Shown here: in pieces, positions 49,828-59,346 of the stretch
Position numbering within the stretch: the stretch's first letter is position 1
How the letters are laid out: every line of letters begins with the position of its first letter
Assembly (NCBI GenBank): GCA_965247125.1
Contig: CBDFGO010000002.1
Span: forward strand, 1,426,001-1,490,000
From: CALBJU01 sp965247125
GTDB taxonomy: Bacteria; Bacteroidota; Rhodothermia; Rhodothermales; UBA10348
DNA: 64,000 nucleotides
Direction: 5' to 3'
Translations under genes and position numbers: made by a program
Notes under the pieces: model-generated
What the model was told of the DNA's origin: nothing
The model's input: only the letters and a program-made list of their open reading frames with translations
The model's database searches: none

Positions 49828-51813
49828 ATGAAGCGTTCAACTACGGTTTTAGCATTGCCAATGGTCGCTCTGGTTTTCGGTTGCAGCACAGAGAGTTCGA
49901 CGCCTCCTCCATATTCGCCTCCCCCTCCATTGTCTGGAACGACTTATTCGGAATGGCCGACGTACGGAGGCGACCCAGGTGGTACCCGATATTCGCCACT
50001 GACGCAAATAAACCGTGACAATGTCTCCAGCCTGCAGGTAGCCTGGACGTACAAAACGGGAGAGGCGAAAGAACACGGCGGGGCGGACTCGGAGATGGTC
50101 GGAGCGTGCAGTTCATGCCACTCAGGAAATACGAAATTTGAAGCAACACCGATTCTCGCAGACGGGCGACTGCTTATCGGCACTCCTTTGAATCGGGTTA
50201 TTGCTCTCGATCCCGCGAACGGAAACGAACTCTGGACCTATGATGCGGAACTTGATCTGGATCAGAATTTCAGCGACGGCTTTGTTTCCCGCGGAGTCTC
50301 CGCCTGGAGAGATGAAACCCTCGCTATGGAGGAGGTCTGTAGACTGCGCACTTTTCTCGGGACGATGGATGCGCGATTGATTGCAATCGACTCTGAGACA
50401 GGACAGCTGTGTCAAGAATTTGGTCGCCGTGGTACTGTTAAACTGGATGTCGGAGTGGGTCCCGTGCAGAAAGGGCAATACTCGGTCACATCCCCACCCG
50501 CAATTGTTGGAGACGTTGTAGTAGTCGGCTCTTCGATTGGAGACAACCGCCGGGTTGAATTGGAACACGGTACCGTTCGCGGATACGATGCGCGAAGCGG
50601 CGAGCTTATCTGGGCCTGGGATCCGATTCCGCGAACGCCCCAGGATCGGGGTTGGGAGACGTGGACGCCCGAAGCTGCGGAAAAGACCGGGGGAGCCAAT
50701 GCGTGGGGCGTGCTATCGGCCGATCCGGAACGGGACGCTGTCTACATCCCGGTCGGAAGCGCTGCTCCAGACTTTTACGGGGGTGAGCGCCCAGGTGACA
50801 ATCTGTTTTCAGATTCCATTGTTGCCCTTAGGGCCTCAACTGGAGAGTATTTATGGCACTACCAGGTGGTCCATCATGATCTCTGGGACTATGACATTGC
50901 GGCCCAGCCATCTCTCGTTACCCTGAATATTGGTGGAATAGAGACGGACGCCGTCGTGGTCCTGATGAAGATGGGACTGGTCTTTGTGCTTGATCGAGAT
51001 ACGGGTGAGCCGCTTTTTGAAGTAGAGGAGCGCGCGGTTCCGGCCAGTGATGTGCCAGGCGAAGTAGCATCGCCAACGCAGCCCATTCCGGTGAAACCAC
51101 CGCCATTACACCAGCTGGGGTTCACAGCCGACGATGTTTGGGGAATGACGACTGAAGACAGTACGGCATGCCAGGCTCTCTTCGATGGCTTTGATCACGA
51201 AGGGATGTATACGCCGCCCAGCTTGCGGGGCATGCTCATGTATCCGGGTTACGCCGGTGGTGTTAACTGGGGTGGCGGGGCCGTCGATCAGAAGAACAAG
51301 ACGCTGGTGGTAAACATCCTGCGTATCGCTTTCTGGGTGAGACTGAGCGAGCGCATAACGAGCCGAAGAGGCAATCACCGCGGTACTCCCTACACAATGT
51401 CCCGGGCCGCGATGGTCGCGCCGAGCGAACAGCTCTGTAATAAACCACCCTGGGGTACGCTGGTGAGCGTGGATCTGGAAGCGGGTGAAATTAACTGGGA
51501 GGTGCCGTTGGGCGTGCATCCTGATCTAGCTGACACACCAGAAGCCGCAGATTGGGGCTCGCTAAGCTTTGGAGGACCAATTATCACAGCCGGAGGATTG
51601 GTTTTTATCGCGGCAGCTCGTGATGACGTCATCCGTGCATTTGATATTAATACCGGCGAGGAAATCTGGAAAGCTGAACTTCCTGCTGGAGGGCAAGCCA
51701 CCCCTATGACTTACGAGGTGGATGGTAAGCAGTATCTCGTTATCGCAGCCGGAGGACATTCAAATCTCGGCACGACGATAGGCGACTCGGTGGTTGCGTT
51801 TGCGCTCCATTAA
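49828..51813 (+). CDS. PQQ-dependent dehydrogenase, lipoprotein (glucose dehydrogenase-like)
   Basis: 661 residues from ATG 49828 (a longer frame adds 14). The signal peptide ends at lipobox LVFGC (Cys19), followed by a proline-rich linker. The propeller begins WPTYGGDPGGTRYSPLTQIN and runs with tryptophan-docking repeats (NGNELWTYDAELD, SGELIWAWDP, AGEINWEVPLG, TGEEIWKAELP). YQVVHHDLWDYDIAAQPSLV is the characteristic quinoprotein active-site segment. Family members oxidise sugars or alcohols in the periplasm and pass electrons to quinone or cytochrome. An insertion near residues 83-100 contains CSSCH, a c-heme motif. No membrane anchor other than lipid. Confidence 0.9.
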   Translation: MKRSTTVLALPMVALVFGCSTESSTPPPYSPPPPLSGTTYSEWPTYGGDPGGTRYSPLTQINRDNVSSLQVAWTYKTGEAKEHGGADSEMVGACSSCHSGNTKFEATPILADGRLLIGTPLNRVIALDPANGNELWTYDAELDLDQNFSDGFVSRGVSAWRDETLAMEEVCRLRTFLGTMDARLIAIDSETGQLCQEFGRRGTVKLDVGVGPVQKGQYSVTSPPAIVGDVVVVGSSIGDNRRVELEHGTVRGYDARSGELIWAWDPIPRTPQDRGWETWTPEAAEKTGGANAWGVLSADPERDAVYIPVGSAAPDFYGGERPGDNLFSDSIVALRASTGEYLWHYQVVHHDLWDYDIAAQPSLVTLNIGGIETDAVVVLMKMGLVFVLDRDTGEPLFEVEERAVPASDVPGEVASPTQPIPVKPPPLHQLGFTADDVWGMTTEDSTACQALFDGFDHEGMYTPPSLRGMLMYPGYAGGVNWGGGAVDQKNKTLVVNILRIAFWVRLSERITSRRGNHRGTPYTMSRAAMVAPSEQLCNKPPWGTLVSVDLEAGEINWEVPLGVHPDLADTPEAADWGSLSFGGPIITAGGLVFIAAARDDVIRAFDINTGEEIWKAELPAGGQATPMTYEVDGKQYLVIAAGGHSNLGTTIGDSVVAFALH

Positions 51814-51980
51814 TTCAATGCCCGGTCCTGCAGGCTACGAGAACAATTCGGGGCGCTTAGTGACGCACGCGTTCAATATCATTCAGTTTCGCTCTCCACG
51901 CATTATGCCAAATGGAGTCGGAGTTGGAGCTACCCCGCTCTAGTAGACAGTTTCGTGCTTGGTGATTTGAGTTGATTTGT

Positions 51981-52144
51981 AGTGTTTCCCCCGCTATCCG
52001 AGCAGGGACTGCTCGCTTACATTTCCGATGTCATTTTTTAGTCGAAAACCTTGGAGATAGCGACTCTCCTATAGTGTAATTGAATGCAGAGACAACCCAA
52101 ACGGGATTACGATCTGGACCTGTTTTTTTGGGATCCAAGGGCGA
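51981..52144 (+). repeat. 164-bp direct repeat, copy B (decarboxylase leader and first codons)
   Basis: Partner of copy A at 48921. It contains the hairpins GAGCAG-GGA-CTGCTC and GGAGA-TAGCGAC-TCTCC just upstream of the start codon at 52080, then the first 21 codons. The first hairpin keeps its stem while its loop differs, which hints at a selected RNA or DNA structure. Confidence 0.9.
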
Positions 52145-54017
52145 GCAGCGCCAATTTTTGCTTGAGACGGTCCAGCTCGTACTGAATGATCACATTTTCT
52201 GGCGCAGAAACTACTTTCCAAAAGATCCTCCGCCCATCCCATATCCAGTCATCGAGGGCGAGGATGCTCGGCGGTATAAAGAACTCTTTTTCAGGGAACT
52301 CTTCTCACTGATTTCCGACTTGAAGCTCGATGTCCCCATTTTTTCTCCCCGATACATGGCTCACATGATGTCGGAGAGCACGCTTCCGTCACTTGTGGCG
52401 TATTACGCTACACTCCTGTACAATCCCAATAATGTCTCCAGTGAAGGATCGTCGGTTACGATTCAATACGAACTGGAAGTAGGTGAGCAGTTTGCCGAGC
52501 TCTTCGGCTTTCCCGTAAAACAATCTTTCGGTCATATTACATCGGGGGGGACCGTCGCGAATTACGAATCGCTCTGGTATCTCAAGGCGGGCCGCTTTTT
52601 GCCTCTCTCACTTGCCATGGCCCGGTCAAATCTGCAACTCTCAGAGGAAAAGCTGACGAGAGATGTGTTCTGGGAAAAAATGAATGTGCCTCTTTCTGCG
52701 GTGGATGAAGACCTGCGCTCTTTTCTCGAAGAGGCGGCCAGTACGCCGACCGAGGCGTTTGACCGTTTAAAGCCCTTTCTCGTTATGTACACTGGAGACC
52801 GGCAATTCCAGCGGTTGGTTGAACGCGAATTTCGTGCAGAATGGAAAGACCCCGTATTGATTGTGCCACGCTCGGCGCACTACTCCTGGTCCCGTGCGGC
52901 CTCGCTCTTCGGGATAGGCAAGTTCAATCTCGTAAGACTGGACGTCGATGAAGAATTTCGGGTTCGCCCTGAGAGCTTCCAATCGGTCCTGGAAAGATGT
53001 GCGGTCGAGCGGATTCCTGTCATTCAGACCGTCGTAGTGGCAGGATCTACGGAATTTGGTTCGGTTGATCCTGTCGGGGAGCTGGTTTCCGTGCGAGATG
53101 AAATGTCTGCTCGGGGACTCTACACTCCAATTCATGTAGATGCGGCTTACGGGGGCTATTTCGCTACGATGTTTAAGTCGGGGCGGCGGCATTCAGTCAA
53201 TGGGGAATCTGGCCATCTTTGCGATACTCCATGGTTGAAGGACGCAATGAGCAGTATCGGTTCGTGCGATTCGGTTACGATTGATCCACACAAAGCTGGT
53301 CTCATTCCATATGGGGCAGGATGCATCGTACTCAAACATGGTTTTCTGAAAGATATAGTTGCAGAAACAGCTCCCTACTGTCTGGATTCGAGCGATACAA
53401 CCAGCTCAACCAATGAAACACCACAGCTCGGTCGATTCATTCTTGAGGGATCCAAACCCGGGGCAGCTGCGGCAGCTACCTGGTTCAGTCATCGTCTGAT
53501 ACCACTTGACATGGACGGGTATGGCAGGCATCTGACGGATCTGTGCCGTATAGCCAGACGCTTCGAATCCTCGCTTCGGAATGATAAAGATACTTCCATT
53601 GATGGAATCAGGCTGGTTTGCGTTAACAAGCCGCACTTGAACATTTTGTGTTTGTTTGCGCTGCCCGACGATGCGATGTCATTCAAGAACATCAATAAGC
53701 TGAATACTGCTCTTGCCGAGCGATTCGGAGTCCGGAATGTCCCCAGTATTCAAAGTTATGACTATCTCTTGTCGCGTACGGTCATCTCAAAAGACTTCCC
53801 CTATATCAGTCAGCAACCACAACTTAAGCACCTTGAGCAGGACGCGGACGCCATCGATGTGCTGCGACTGGTGTTTATGAATCGATGGGTAGAAGACAGG
53901 GAGAATACCGGTCAAACCTATCTGGAAGCCTTTCGGGAGAAACTCCTGAGTGAAGCAGCAAGGCTGTGGAAGGAAATAAGTTCAAATCTCATCGATTCCG
54001 GGGCGTTGGTCGAGTGA
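52080..54017 (+). CDS. Group II PLP-dependent amino acid decarboxylase (tyrosine decarboxylase-like)
   Basis: 645 residues from TTG 52080, the only start that keeps the conserved N-terminal VFLGSKGEQRQFLLETVQ. The family order is kept: NDHIFWRRNYFPKDPP, SPRYMAHMMSESTLPSLVAY, VSSEGSSVTIQYELEVGEQF and GHITSGGTVANYESLWY. The cofactor aspartate is in PIHVDAAYGGYF, and the lysine Schiff base in SVTIDPHKAGLIPYGAGC. The length and large C-terminal domain match bacterial tyrosine decarboxylases (about 620 residues) rather than the 480-residue plant type. Product is probably an aromatic or other primary amine; substrate inferred only. The promoter and first codons form repeat copy B. Confidence 0.9.
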   Translation: MNAETTQTGLRSGPVFLGSKGEQRQFLLETVQLVLNDHIFWRRNYFPKDPPPIPYPVIEGEDARRYKELFFRELFSLISDLKLDVPIFSPRYMAHMMSESTLPSLVAYYATLLYNPNNVSSEGSSVTIQYELEVGEQFAELFGFPVKQSFGHITSGGTVANYESLWYLKAGRFLPLSLAMARSNLQLSEEKLTRDVFWEKMNVPLSAVDEDLRSFLEEAASTPTEAFDRLKPFLVMYTGDRQFQRLVEREFRAEWKDPVLIVPRSAHYSWSRAASLFGIGKFNLVRLDVDEEFRVRPESFQSVLERCAVERIPVIQTVVVAGSTEFGSVDPVGELVSVRDEMSARGLYTPIHVDAAYGGYFATMFKSGRRHSVNGESGHLCDTPWLKDAMSSIGSCDSVTIDPHKAGLIPYGAGCIVLKHGFLKDIVAETAPYCLDSSDTTSSTNETPQLGRFILEGSKPGAAAAATWFSHRLIPLDMDGYGRHLTDLCRIARRFESSLRNDKDTSIDGIRLVCVNKPHLNILCLFALPDDAMSFKNINKLNTALAERFGVRNVPSIQSYDYLLSRTVISKDFPYISQQPQLKHLEQDADAIDVLRLVFMNRWVEDRENTGQTYLEAFREKLLSEAARLWKEISSNLIDSGALVE

Positions 54018-54064
54018 GTATTTGGTGCTGTTCGTAGTCCGATTTCAAGTGGGAAAAACTATAA

Positions 54065-54685
54065 ATGAGTACCGTAGATCACTGGCAAAAAATATACTCT
54101 GCTCGACCTGCTGAAAAACTAGGCTGGTACAAGCCTCACATTCAAATCCCCTTACGTTGGATCGAAAAGCTGGATTTGGCTTCTGACGCTCCAATTATTG
54201 ACGTTGGTGGGGGCACGTCGACACTGGTCGATAATTTGATTGAAATGGGCTATCGATCGAATACCGTGCTCGATATATCGAAGCATGCCTTGTCTTCGGC
54301 TAGAGCACGGCTTGGTGAAAAACATCGGCTGGTTACATGGATAGATGCGGATATTACGGTCGTAGAGCTACCGCCGTGTGGGTATGATTTGTGGCACGAT
54401 CGAGCCATGTTCCACTTTCTGACATCACCTGAGCAATTGCAGAACTATCTGGACACCTTATTTCATGCTCTAAAACCGGGTGGACACATAATCATGGGCA
54501 CATTTGCACCGGAAGCTCCTTCGACGTGCAGTGGTCTTCCCGTACGACGCTACAGTCTGGAAGAGCTGCGGAACACGATCGGGGAGGATTTTGACTTAGT
54601 AGGTCACGACAAAGAATTGCACATCACGCCGGGTGGTACAGAGCAAATGTATCTGTTTTGCCATTTTCGTAAAAAACCTAAGTAA
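54065..54685 (+). CDS. Class I SAM-dependent methyltransferase
   Basis: 206 residues. Motif I is PIIDVGGGTSTLVDNLIEMG, the acidic residue of motif II is in TVLDISKHALSSARARL, motif III is WIDADITVVELPPCGYDLWH and motif IV is DTLFHALKPGGHIIMGTFAP. The variant GGGTS and the N-terminal HWQKIYSARPAEKLGWYKPH suit the thiopurine/'class I SAM-dependent' small-molecule group. It follows the decarboxylase by 47 bases on the same strand and may methylate its amine product; that is inference. Confidence 0.9.
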   Translation: MSTVDHWQKIYSARPAEKLGWYKPHIQIPLRWIEKLDLASDAPIIDVGGGTSTLVDNLIEMGYRSNTVLDISKHALSSARARLGEKHRLVTWIDADITVVELPPCGYDLWHDRAMFHFLTSPEQLQNYLDTLFHALKPGGHIIMGTFAPEAPSTCSGLPVRRYSLEELRNTIGEDFDLVGHDKELHITPGGTEQMYLFCHFRKKPK

Positions 54686-54727
54686 TGGTTACATGGAAGG
54701 CAGTCCGCCAGCGGTGCAAAGAGGCGT

Positions 54728-55549
54728 TCAGCGCATCGTGATGTCCAATATCATCATCACCGTAAAGCCACCGAGTGTACCCAACGTAGCGATGTCTTCA
54801 TTGCCGTGATACTGTGATTCTGGAATCAGCTCCTCGACGACAACATATATCATAGCTCCTGCCGCGAAGGCCAGTGCGTAGGGAAGAATCGGAGCCATGG
54901 CCATGACCGCGGCCGCTCCTACTACCGCAGCCATGGGCTCAACAACTGCTGACAACTGACCATACCAGAAACTCTTGAATCTGGATACTCCCTCGCAGCG
55001 AAGCGGAAGTGCAACAGCGATTCCTTCCGGGAAGTTTTGTAAACCGATACCCAGAGCGAGCGCGACGGCGCCACCCAAAGTGGCTCCTGTCCCCGGATCC
55101 AAATTTAGTGCAACAGCACCGAAGGCAACTCCCACCGCGAGGCCTTCAGGGATATTGTGAAGCGTGATTGCGAGAACGAGCAGTGTTGCTCTTTCCCACT
55201 TCGTTTTGACACCTTCTGCTCTGCTCTTGGGGAGTCCTGGATGCAAGTGTGGGAGAAATTTATCTGCTAGTCGAAGAAACAGACCGCCCATAACAAATCC
55301 TGCGGATGCCGGTACCCATATCGGTACGCCCTGCGCTTCGGCCATGCTTATAGCTGGTAACAGGAGCGAAAAGAAACTGGCAGCAATCATCACACCCGCG
55401 GCAAAACCAAGAGTGGTGTCGAGAACGGCTCGCGACATTTTTCCTGCAAAAACCACTACTGCAGCCCCGACAGCCGTCACTGACCAGGTGAATAGACCAG
55501 CAATAAGGGCCTGTGAAACAGGACTAAACGGCTCTAACCAGTCAATCAC
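54728..55549 (-). CDS. ZIP-family metal transporter
   Basis: 273 residues from GTG 55549, with about eight membrane helices. The metal-binding helix IV HNIPEGLAVGVAFGAVALN and helix V ALGIGLQNFPEGIAVALPLR carry the H-N-x-P-E-G and x-N-F-P-E-G signatures; a His-rich segment FLPHLHPGLPKSRAEG lies in the loop. The family imports zinc, iron or manganese down a gradient. Separate from the nitrate operon: its start lies 16 bases below the end of the NMO-like gene, so co-transcription is possible. Confidence 0.92.
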   Translation of the reverse strand: MIDWLEPFSPVSQALIAGLFTWSVTAVGAAVVVFAGKMSRAVLDTTLGFAAGVMIAASFFSLLLPAISMAEAQGVPIWVPASAGFVMGGLFLRLADKFLPHLHPGLPKSRAEGVKTKWERATLLVLAITLHNIPEGLAVGVAFGAVALNLDPGTGATLGGAVALALGIGLQNFPEGIAVALPLRCEGVSRFKSFWYGQLSAVVEPMAAVVGAAAVMAMAPILPYALAFAAGAMIYVVVEELIPESQYHGNEDIATLGTLGGFTVMMILDITMR

Positions 55550-55564
55550 GGCAACGCACCCGTA

Positions 55565-56980
55565 TCATGTCAACAAGAAGTCGATCACGTCAGAAGCCGT
55601 GTAAGATGTCTCAGTGGAGCCCGATACCTGAAGAATACCGGACACGTCATCTCCGCAGGTCAACAAGGGCAGTTCCTCCGTGCCCCCACGGCGGATCTGC
55701 GCCAGGCCGATGTTGGCCATCAGACCGTTACAGAGACACTTCCGCCCGACAGTGTCCTCGAGCGTCCCGCCGCTGCGAACGTATGCTTCCGGGTCATCCG
55801 CCGAACAGCGCCACCCAAGGGTCCCATCGGGTTGTTCATATGCCTCCCGGAGGTAGCCCAGATCGCACTTTCGATTCCGCTTCGCATACTCGACAGGTTC
55901 CGAGAGGGTGCCTGGAGCCGAGATAACCTTAAAGGGAAACCCGGTGGGTGAGGCGAGGGGATCTGTAAAGACCTGCTGTTTTCCACGCTGGCACTTTTCG
56001 ATAACGTCGTGCTTGAGATCTTGACGCAGGGCGGACTCCTCGCAGAATGCGAAAAGCGTCCCTACCTGAACACCTGTCGCTCCGGAGGTGTGGGCATGCT
56101 GGAGTTTCTCCGGGCTCCCATAAGAGCCCGCCAGCCAAAAGGGAAGCTCGAAGGACTTGATGACACCAAGATCGATCAGATCCCTTGGGCCGTATATAGG
56201 CTCTCCTTTCCAATTGAACTTCGTGAGTCCACGCGGCGGGGCGTTATGGCCGCCCGCCGTGGGTCCCTCGACGATCAAACCATCCACGCCGCCCTCACAC
56301 TTTTTGACCAATACGGCGGCCAGAGTTGCTGAGGACACGATGGGAAAGAAAAGAGGTCGCTTCAGAGACGGACGGACCTCATTGTATACGATTTTCGGGT
56401 CGAATGTCAGCTTGTGCGAATGTCCATTTTTTGCAGTCGGGACGTGGAGTTTAAGGTCGACGGGCTCGCCTCGGACGAGGTTATCGAGGATCTTGGGGAT
56501 TTCGAAAGGGATTCCTGCGCCCACTATAACGACGTCGACGCCTGCCAATATCGCCCCATAAAGGGACGGCAGAAGTGGCGCTTGGATTTTATGCAGGAAA
56601 TTGATACCCACCATGCCGGAATGGCCTTCTTTGGCGAGGAATACGTCAACGAAGTTGGCGACGATCAATAAATCCTCGAGATCTCGGCTGCGTTTGTGGC
56701 CCACCATCGGTTTGCCTTTGAAGAGCCGACCAGCAGATTTACCGGCGGGAATAAAATAGAGGTCAAGGATGCGACGGGAAATGCAGGGATCTGGGAACGC
56801 TGCGAGAGCACGGCGAATGTGCCCACCCTCATCTCCCAACTGCAATCGCCTGGTCAGGACCAAATCGAGCGCTGTCCCGGAGACCACGCCGATCTGCCCA
56901 CGCATGGAGACCGCACGGGCGAGCCGCCAGTCGGAGACACCCACGCCCATTCCTCCTTGTATGATCTTAGGAAGTTTCAT
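55565..56980 (-). CDS. Nitronate monooxygenase-like FMN protein
   Basis: 471 residues, longer than typical NMO (about 330-380). The TIM-barrel FMN motifs are IIQGGMGVGVSDWRLARAVS, VIVGAGIPFEIPKILDNLV, GGVDGLIVEGPTAGGHNAPP (FMN-phosphate and active-site histidine) and PFWLAGSYGSPEKLQHAHTS, then GATGVQVGTLFAF. A long C-terminal extension has several cysteines (KCDLGYLREA, GRKCLCNGLMANIG). NMO enzymes oxidise alkyl nitronates; this longer subgroup is not well characterised. Last gene before the ZIP transporter, 89 bases after the hemerythrin gene, next to nitrate-respiration genes. Confidence 0.82.
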   Translation of the reverse strand: MKLPKIIQGGMGVGVSDWRLARAVSMRGQIGVVSGTALDLVLTRRLQLGDEGGHIRRALAAFPDPCISRRILDLYFIPAGKSAGRLFKGKPMVGHKRSRDLEDLLIVANFVDVFLAKEGHSGMVGINFLHKIQAPLLPSLYGAILAGVDVVIVGAGIPFEIPKILDNLVRGEPVDLKLHVPTAKNGHSHKLTFDPKIVYNEVRPSLKRPLFFPIVSSATLAAVLVKKCEGGVDGLIVEGPTAGGHNAPPRGLTKFNWKGEPIYGPRDLIDLGVIKSFELPFWLAGSYGSPEKLQHAHTSGATGVQVGTLFAFCEESALRQDLKHDVIEKCQRGKQQVFTDPLASPTGFPFKVISAPGTLSEPVEYAKRNRKCDLGYLREAYEQPDGTLGWRCSADDPEAYVRSGGTLEDTVGRKCLCNGLMANIGLAQIRRGGTEELPLLTCGDDVSGILQVSGSTETSYTASDVIDFLLT

Positions 56981-57069
56981 TGTAGAAGTGCTCTATTGAG
57001 TTCGCTTGAGTTGTGCAAATCGGAAACCGTTTCTCCATTTGTGTTTTCATCCTCCCACCATGACCCTCG

Positions 57070-57726
57070 TCAGCCAAGCCTTGCGAGGAGATCGTCCTTG
57101 ATTTCTGTTGAAAGACACTCCTGTGCTTTGGGATACACGACATTGTGTTCTCTGAAAATGTGAAGACGAAAAACATCTACCAGGACCTTTCCCTGCTCAA
57201 CAGCGGCATCCAGTGCGATTGCAGCTGAAGGAGGGTCGGGCAGTCTGGAAGCGAGACCGAAAAAATTGAACGTCACGGCGGCCAGTTGCAAAATCTTGAT
57301 GTGATCATCTTCAAGCAGATCGATTGCCGTTCGTCGCTCGCTGCTCTGGCTATGATCTCCTTGTTCAAGCAGACGTTTCTGCAGAGGTTGAAAAAGAAAT
57401 TTTTCTTCCGTGTAATTGTGCGCGACAATCACCTCGTCGAATGCACGGAAGAAATCGCTTAATTGCTGATGTAGATCTCTGCTGAACCCTTCCTCGGAGA
57501 TCGCAATGAGCACCTTTTCGAAGGAATCCAGATGGTTTATTATGGTGTCGTGCTCATCCATAAGATGCTGAATGAACGGATGCATTGAGTCGTAGTCGAC
57601 TTCAGCAGCTCCTGGCGGAGAGTACGCGTCCGGTGGATCCATGGGTGAAAATTCTGCTTCATCCATCGCTTTCTCAGCGTTTCTAAGAAGCGGATCGATA
57701 TCCTTAAGTTGTTTCAGATCAATCAT
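57070..57726 (-). CDS. Hemerythrin-like domain protein
   Basis: 218 residues. The four-helix hemerythrin/HHE fold is indicated by its histidine/glutamate ligands: HPFIQHLMDEHDTIINHLDS, DEVIVAHNYTEEKFLFQPLQ, IDLLEDDHIKILQLAAVTFN and FRLHIFREHNVVYPKAQECL. A di-iron centre here would bind O2, NO or sense redox state. The N-terminal 40 residues are not conserved. Its place between narK and the NMO-like gene suggests a role in nitrosative-stress protection during nitrate respiration, like YtfE/ScdA-type proteins. Inference from context. Confidence 0.87.
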   Translation of the reverse strand: MIDLKQLKDIDPLLRNAEKAMDEAEFSPMDPPDAYSPPGAAEVDYDSMHPFIQHLMDEHDTIINHLDSFEKVLIAISEEGFSRDLHQQLSDFFRAFDEVIVAHNYTEEKFLFQPLQKRLLEQGDHSQSSERRTAIDLLEDDHIKILQLAAVTFNFFGLASRLPDPPSAAIALDAAVEQGKVLVDVFRLHIFREHNVVYPKAQECLSTEIKDDLLARLG

Positions 57727-57741
57727 GGTTTCGGGTTCTGT

Positions 57742-59313
57742 TCAGCATTTGATTTCACTGTTCTTGCGCGCGTAAAACCACCAGTTGAGCGCTAGACAAA
57801 TGAAGTAAAAGACGGCAAAGCCGTAAAGAGCGTACTCAGCATGGCCAGCACCGATTTGCTGACCGAATACACGAGGGATAATGAAAGCGCCGTATGCAGC
57901 GATGGCTGATGTCCATCCGAGAACCGGTCCTGCCTGTCGCGCTTCGAAGATGTATGGAATGCTTCTAAACGTTGATCCGTTGCCAATTCCAGTGGTAATG
58001 AACAAGATCAGGAAGAGAAGCAAGAACGGGAAGAAGTACGCCTCAGGCGCCGCGCTTTGACCGGCTTGAACGATGAAGTACGCCGTGCCCAGTGCAGCCA
58101 TAATCATCGCGGCCGTAGTCCACTGAGTTACCTTCGATCCGCTGTTGACCTTGTCCGAAACCCAACCACCGACAGGCCGGATGAGTGAGCCGACGAGCGG
58201 TCCAAGCCAGGCATACATAAACGGATTTGGAGCATTTGGATTGATCGATCCATCAGGGAGGCTGCCGAAAATGTCCTGGATCAATTTGGGGAATGCAGCG
58301 GAAAAGCCGATGAACGAGCCGAACGTCATCGTATAGATGATCGTCATGATCCAGTTGTGCTTATTTCCGAAAATGGCAAACTGCTTGTTCAGGCTCTCCT
58401 TCAGTTCACCGGGAGAAAGGATCTTCATGAGAAAAACAGTCAGCGCGATCGTGATCGGCAGTACGATCCACATATTCCATTCGAGTCCAAGCAGCAGAAA
58501 CAGCCCCACACCGGCCGCGACCAAACCAAGAAGAAGCAAGAACAGGATTTTCCCGAGAGACGCGAGCGTATGATCGGAATTTGGAGAAACGTGCGAAAGA
58601 TTGTTCATCCAAAACCAGGCAGCAATCGCAAAAAAAGCAATCAACGGCACCCAGGCGTACCCAGCATTCTGAATGTAGACGATGGTGCCAGCAGCTTTGT
58701 CGCCAATTGCCGCAGGAAGTGCAATGCCATCTCCTCCCATGGTACCGAATACAGCGACTGCCATTGCAAGTGGGAGTAGGAGCTGCATCAGACTCACACC
58801 CAGATTGCCGAGACCTGCATTTAGTCCCAGCGAGGAGCCCTGTACGCGCTTGGGGAAGAAGAAACTAATGTTGGACATAGACGAGGCGAAATTACCGCCT
58901 CCGAATCCAGAAAGAGCAGCCAGGATGGCGAACGTCAGATACGACGTCGAAGGATTCTGCAGGGCCAACCCGACGCCTACAGTTGGTATGAGAAGGAGGG
59001 TCGTAGTGGTGAAAATCACATTGCGACCGCCACCGATGGCAATCAAGAAGGAATTGGGTATGCGCAGTGTTGCGCCTGCCAGTCCAGCGATCGCAGGGAG
59101 TGTGTATAACAGTGCTGTGTTGGTTGCGGGATCGGGATCGAATAAGAAGCCCAGATTCTGCATTTGCACAATGATGATGCTCCACATTATCCACACTGCA
59201 AATGCCAGAAGGAGGCACGGGACGGATATCCACAGATTCCGAACGGCTATTTTCTTTCCTGTGGTTTCCCAGAACTGGTCGTCTTCAACGTTCCAGTCTA
59301 AAATGTTCGCCAT
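57742..59313 (-). CDS. narK: Nitrate/nitrite transporter, NarK family (second copy)
   Basis: 523 residues with 12 membrane helices (MFS, NNP subfamily). The family signature is split over LAALSGFGGGNFASSMSNIS (helix 5) and FITTGIGNGSTFRSIPYIFE (helix 11), with the conserved glycines and polar residues that bind nitrate. Two arginines typical of NarK are in AGATLRIPNS and SLIRPVGGWVSDKV. It exchanges nitrate for nitrite or imports nitrate with protons. It follows the other NarK-type gene by 33 bases in the nar operon. Confidence 0.9.
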   Translation of the reverse strand: MANILDWNVEDDQFWETTGKKIAVRNLWISVPCLLLAFAVWIMWSIIIVQMQNLGFLFDPDPATNTALLYTLPAIAGLAGATLRIPNSFLIAIGGGRNVIFTTTTLLLIPTVGVGLALQNPSTSYLTFAILAALSGFGGGNFASSMSNISFFFPKRVQGSSLGLNAGLGNLGVSLMQLLLPLAMAVAVFGTMGGDGIALPAAIGDKAAGTIVYIQNAGYAWVPLIAFFAIAAWFWMNNLSHVSPNSDHTLASLGKILFLLLLGLVAAGVGLFLLLGLEWNMWIVLPITIALTVFLMKILSPGELKESLNKQFAIFGNKHNWIMTIIYTMTFGSFIGFSAAFPKLIQDIFGSLPDGSINPNAPNPFMYAWLGPLVGSLIRPVGGWVSDKVNSGSKVTQWTTAAMIMAALGTAYFIVQAGQSAAPEAYFFPFLLLFLILFITTGIGNGSTFRSIPYIFEARQAGPVLGWTSAIAAYGAFIIPRVFGQQIGAGHAEYALYGFAVFYFICLALNWWFYARKNSEIKC

Positions 59314-59346
59314 TTCTACAACTCCTGGTATGGTTTCCTCGGGTAT

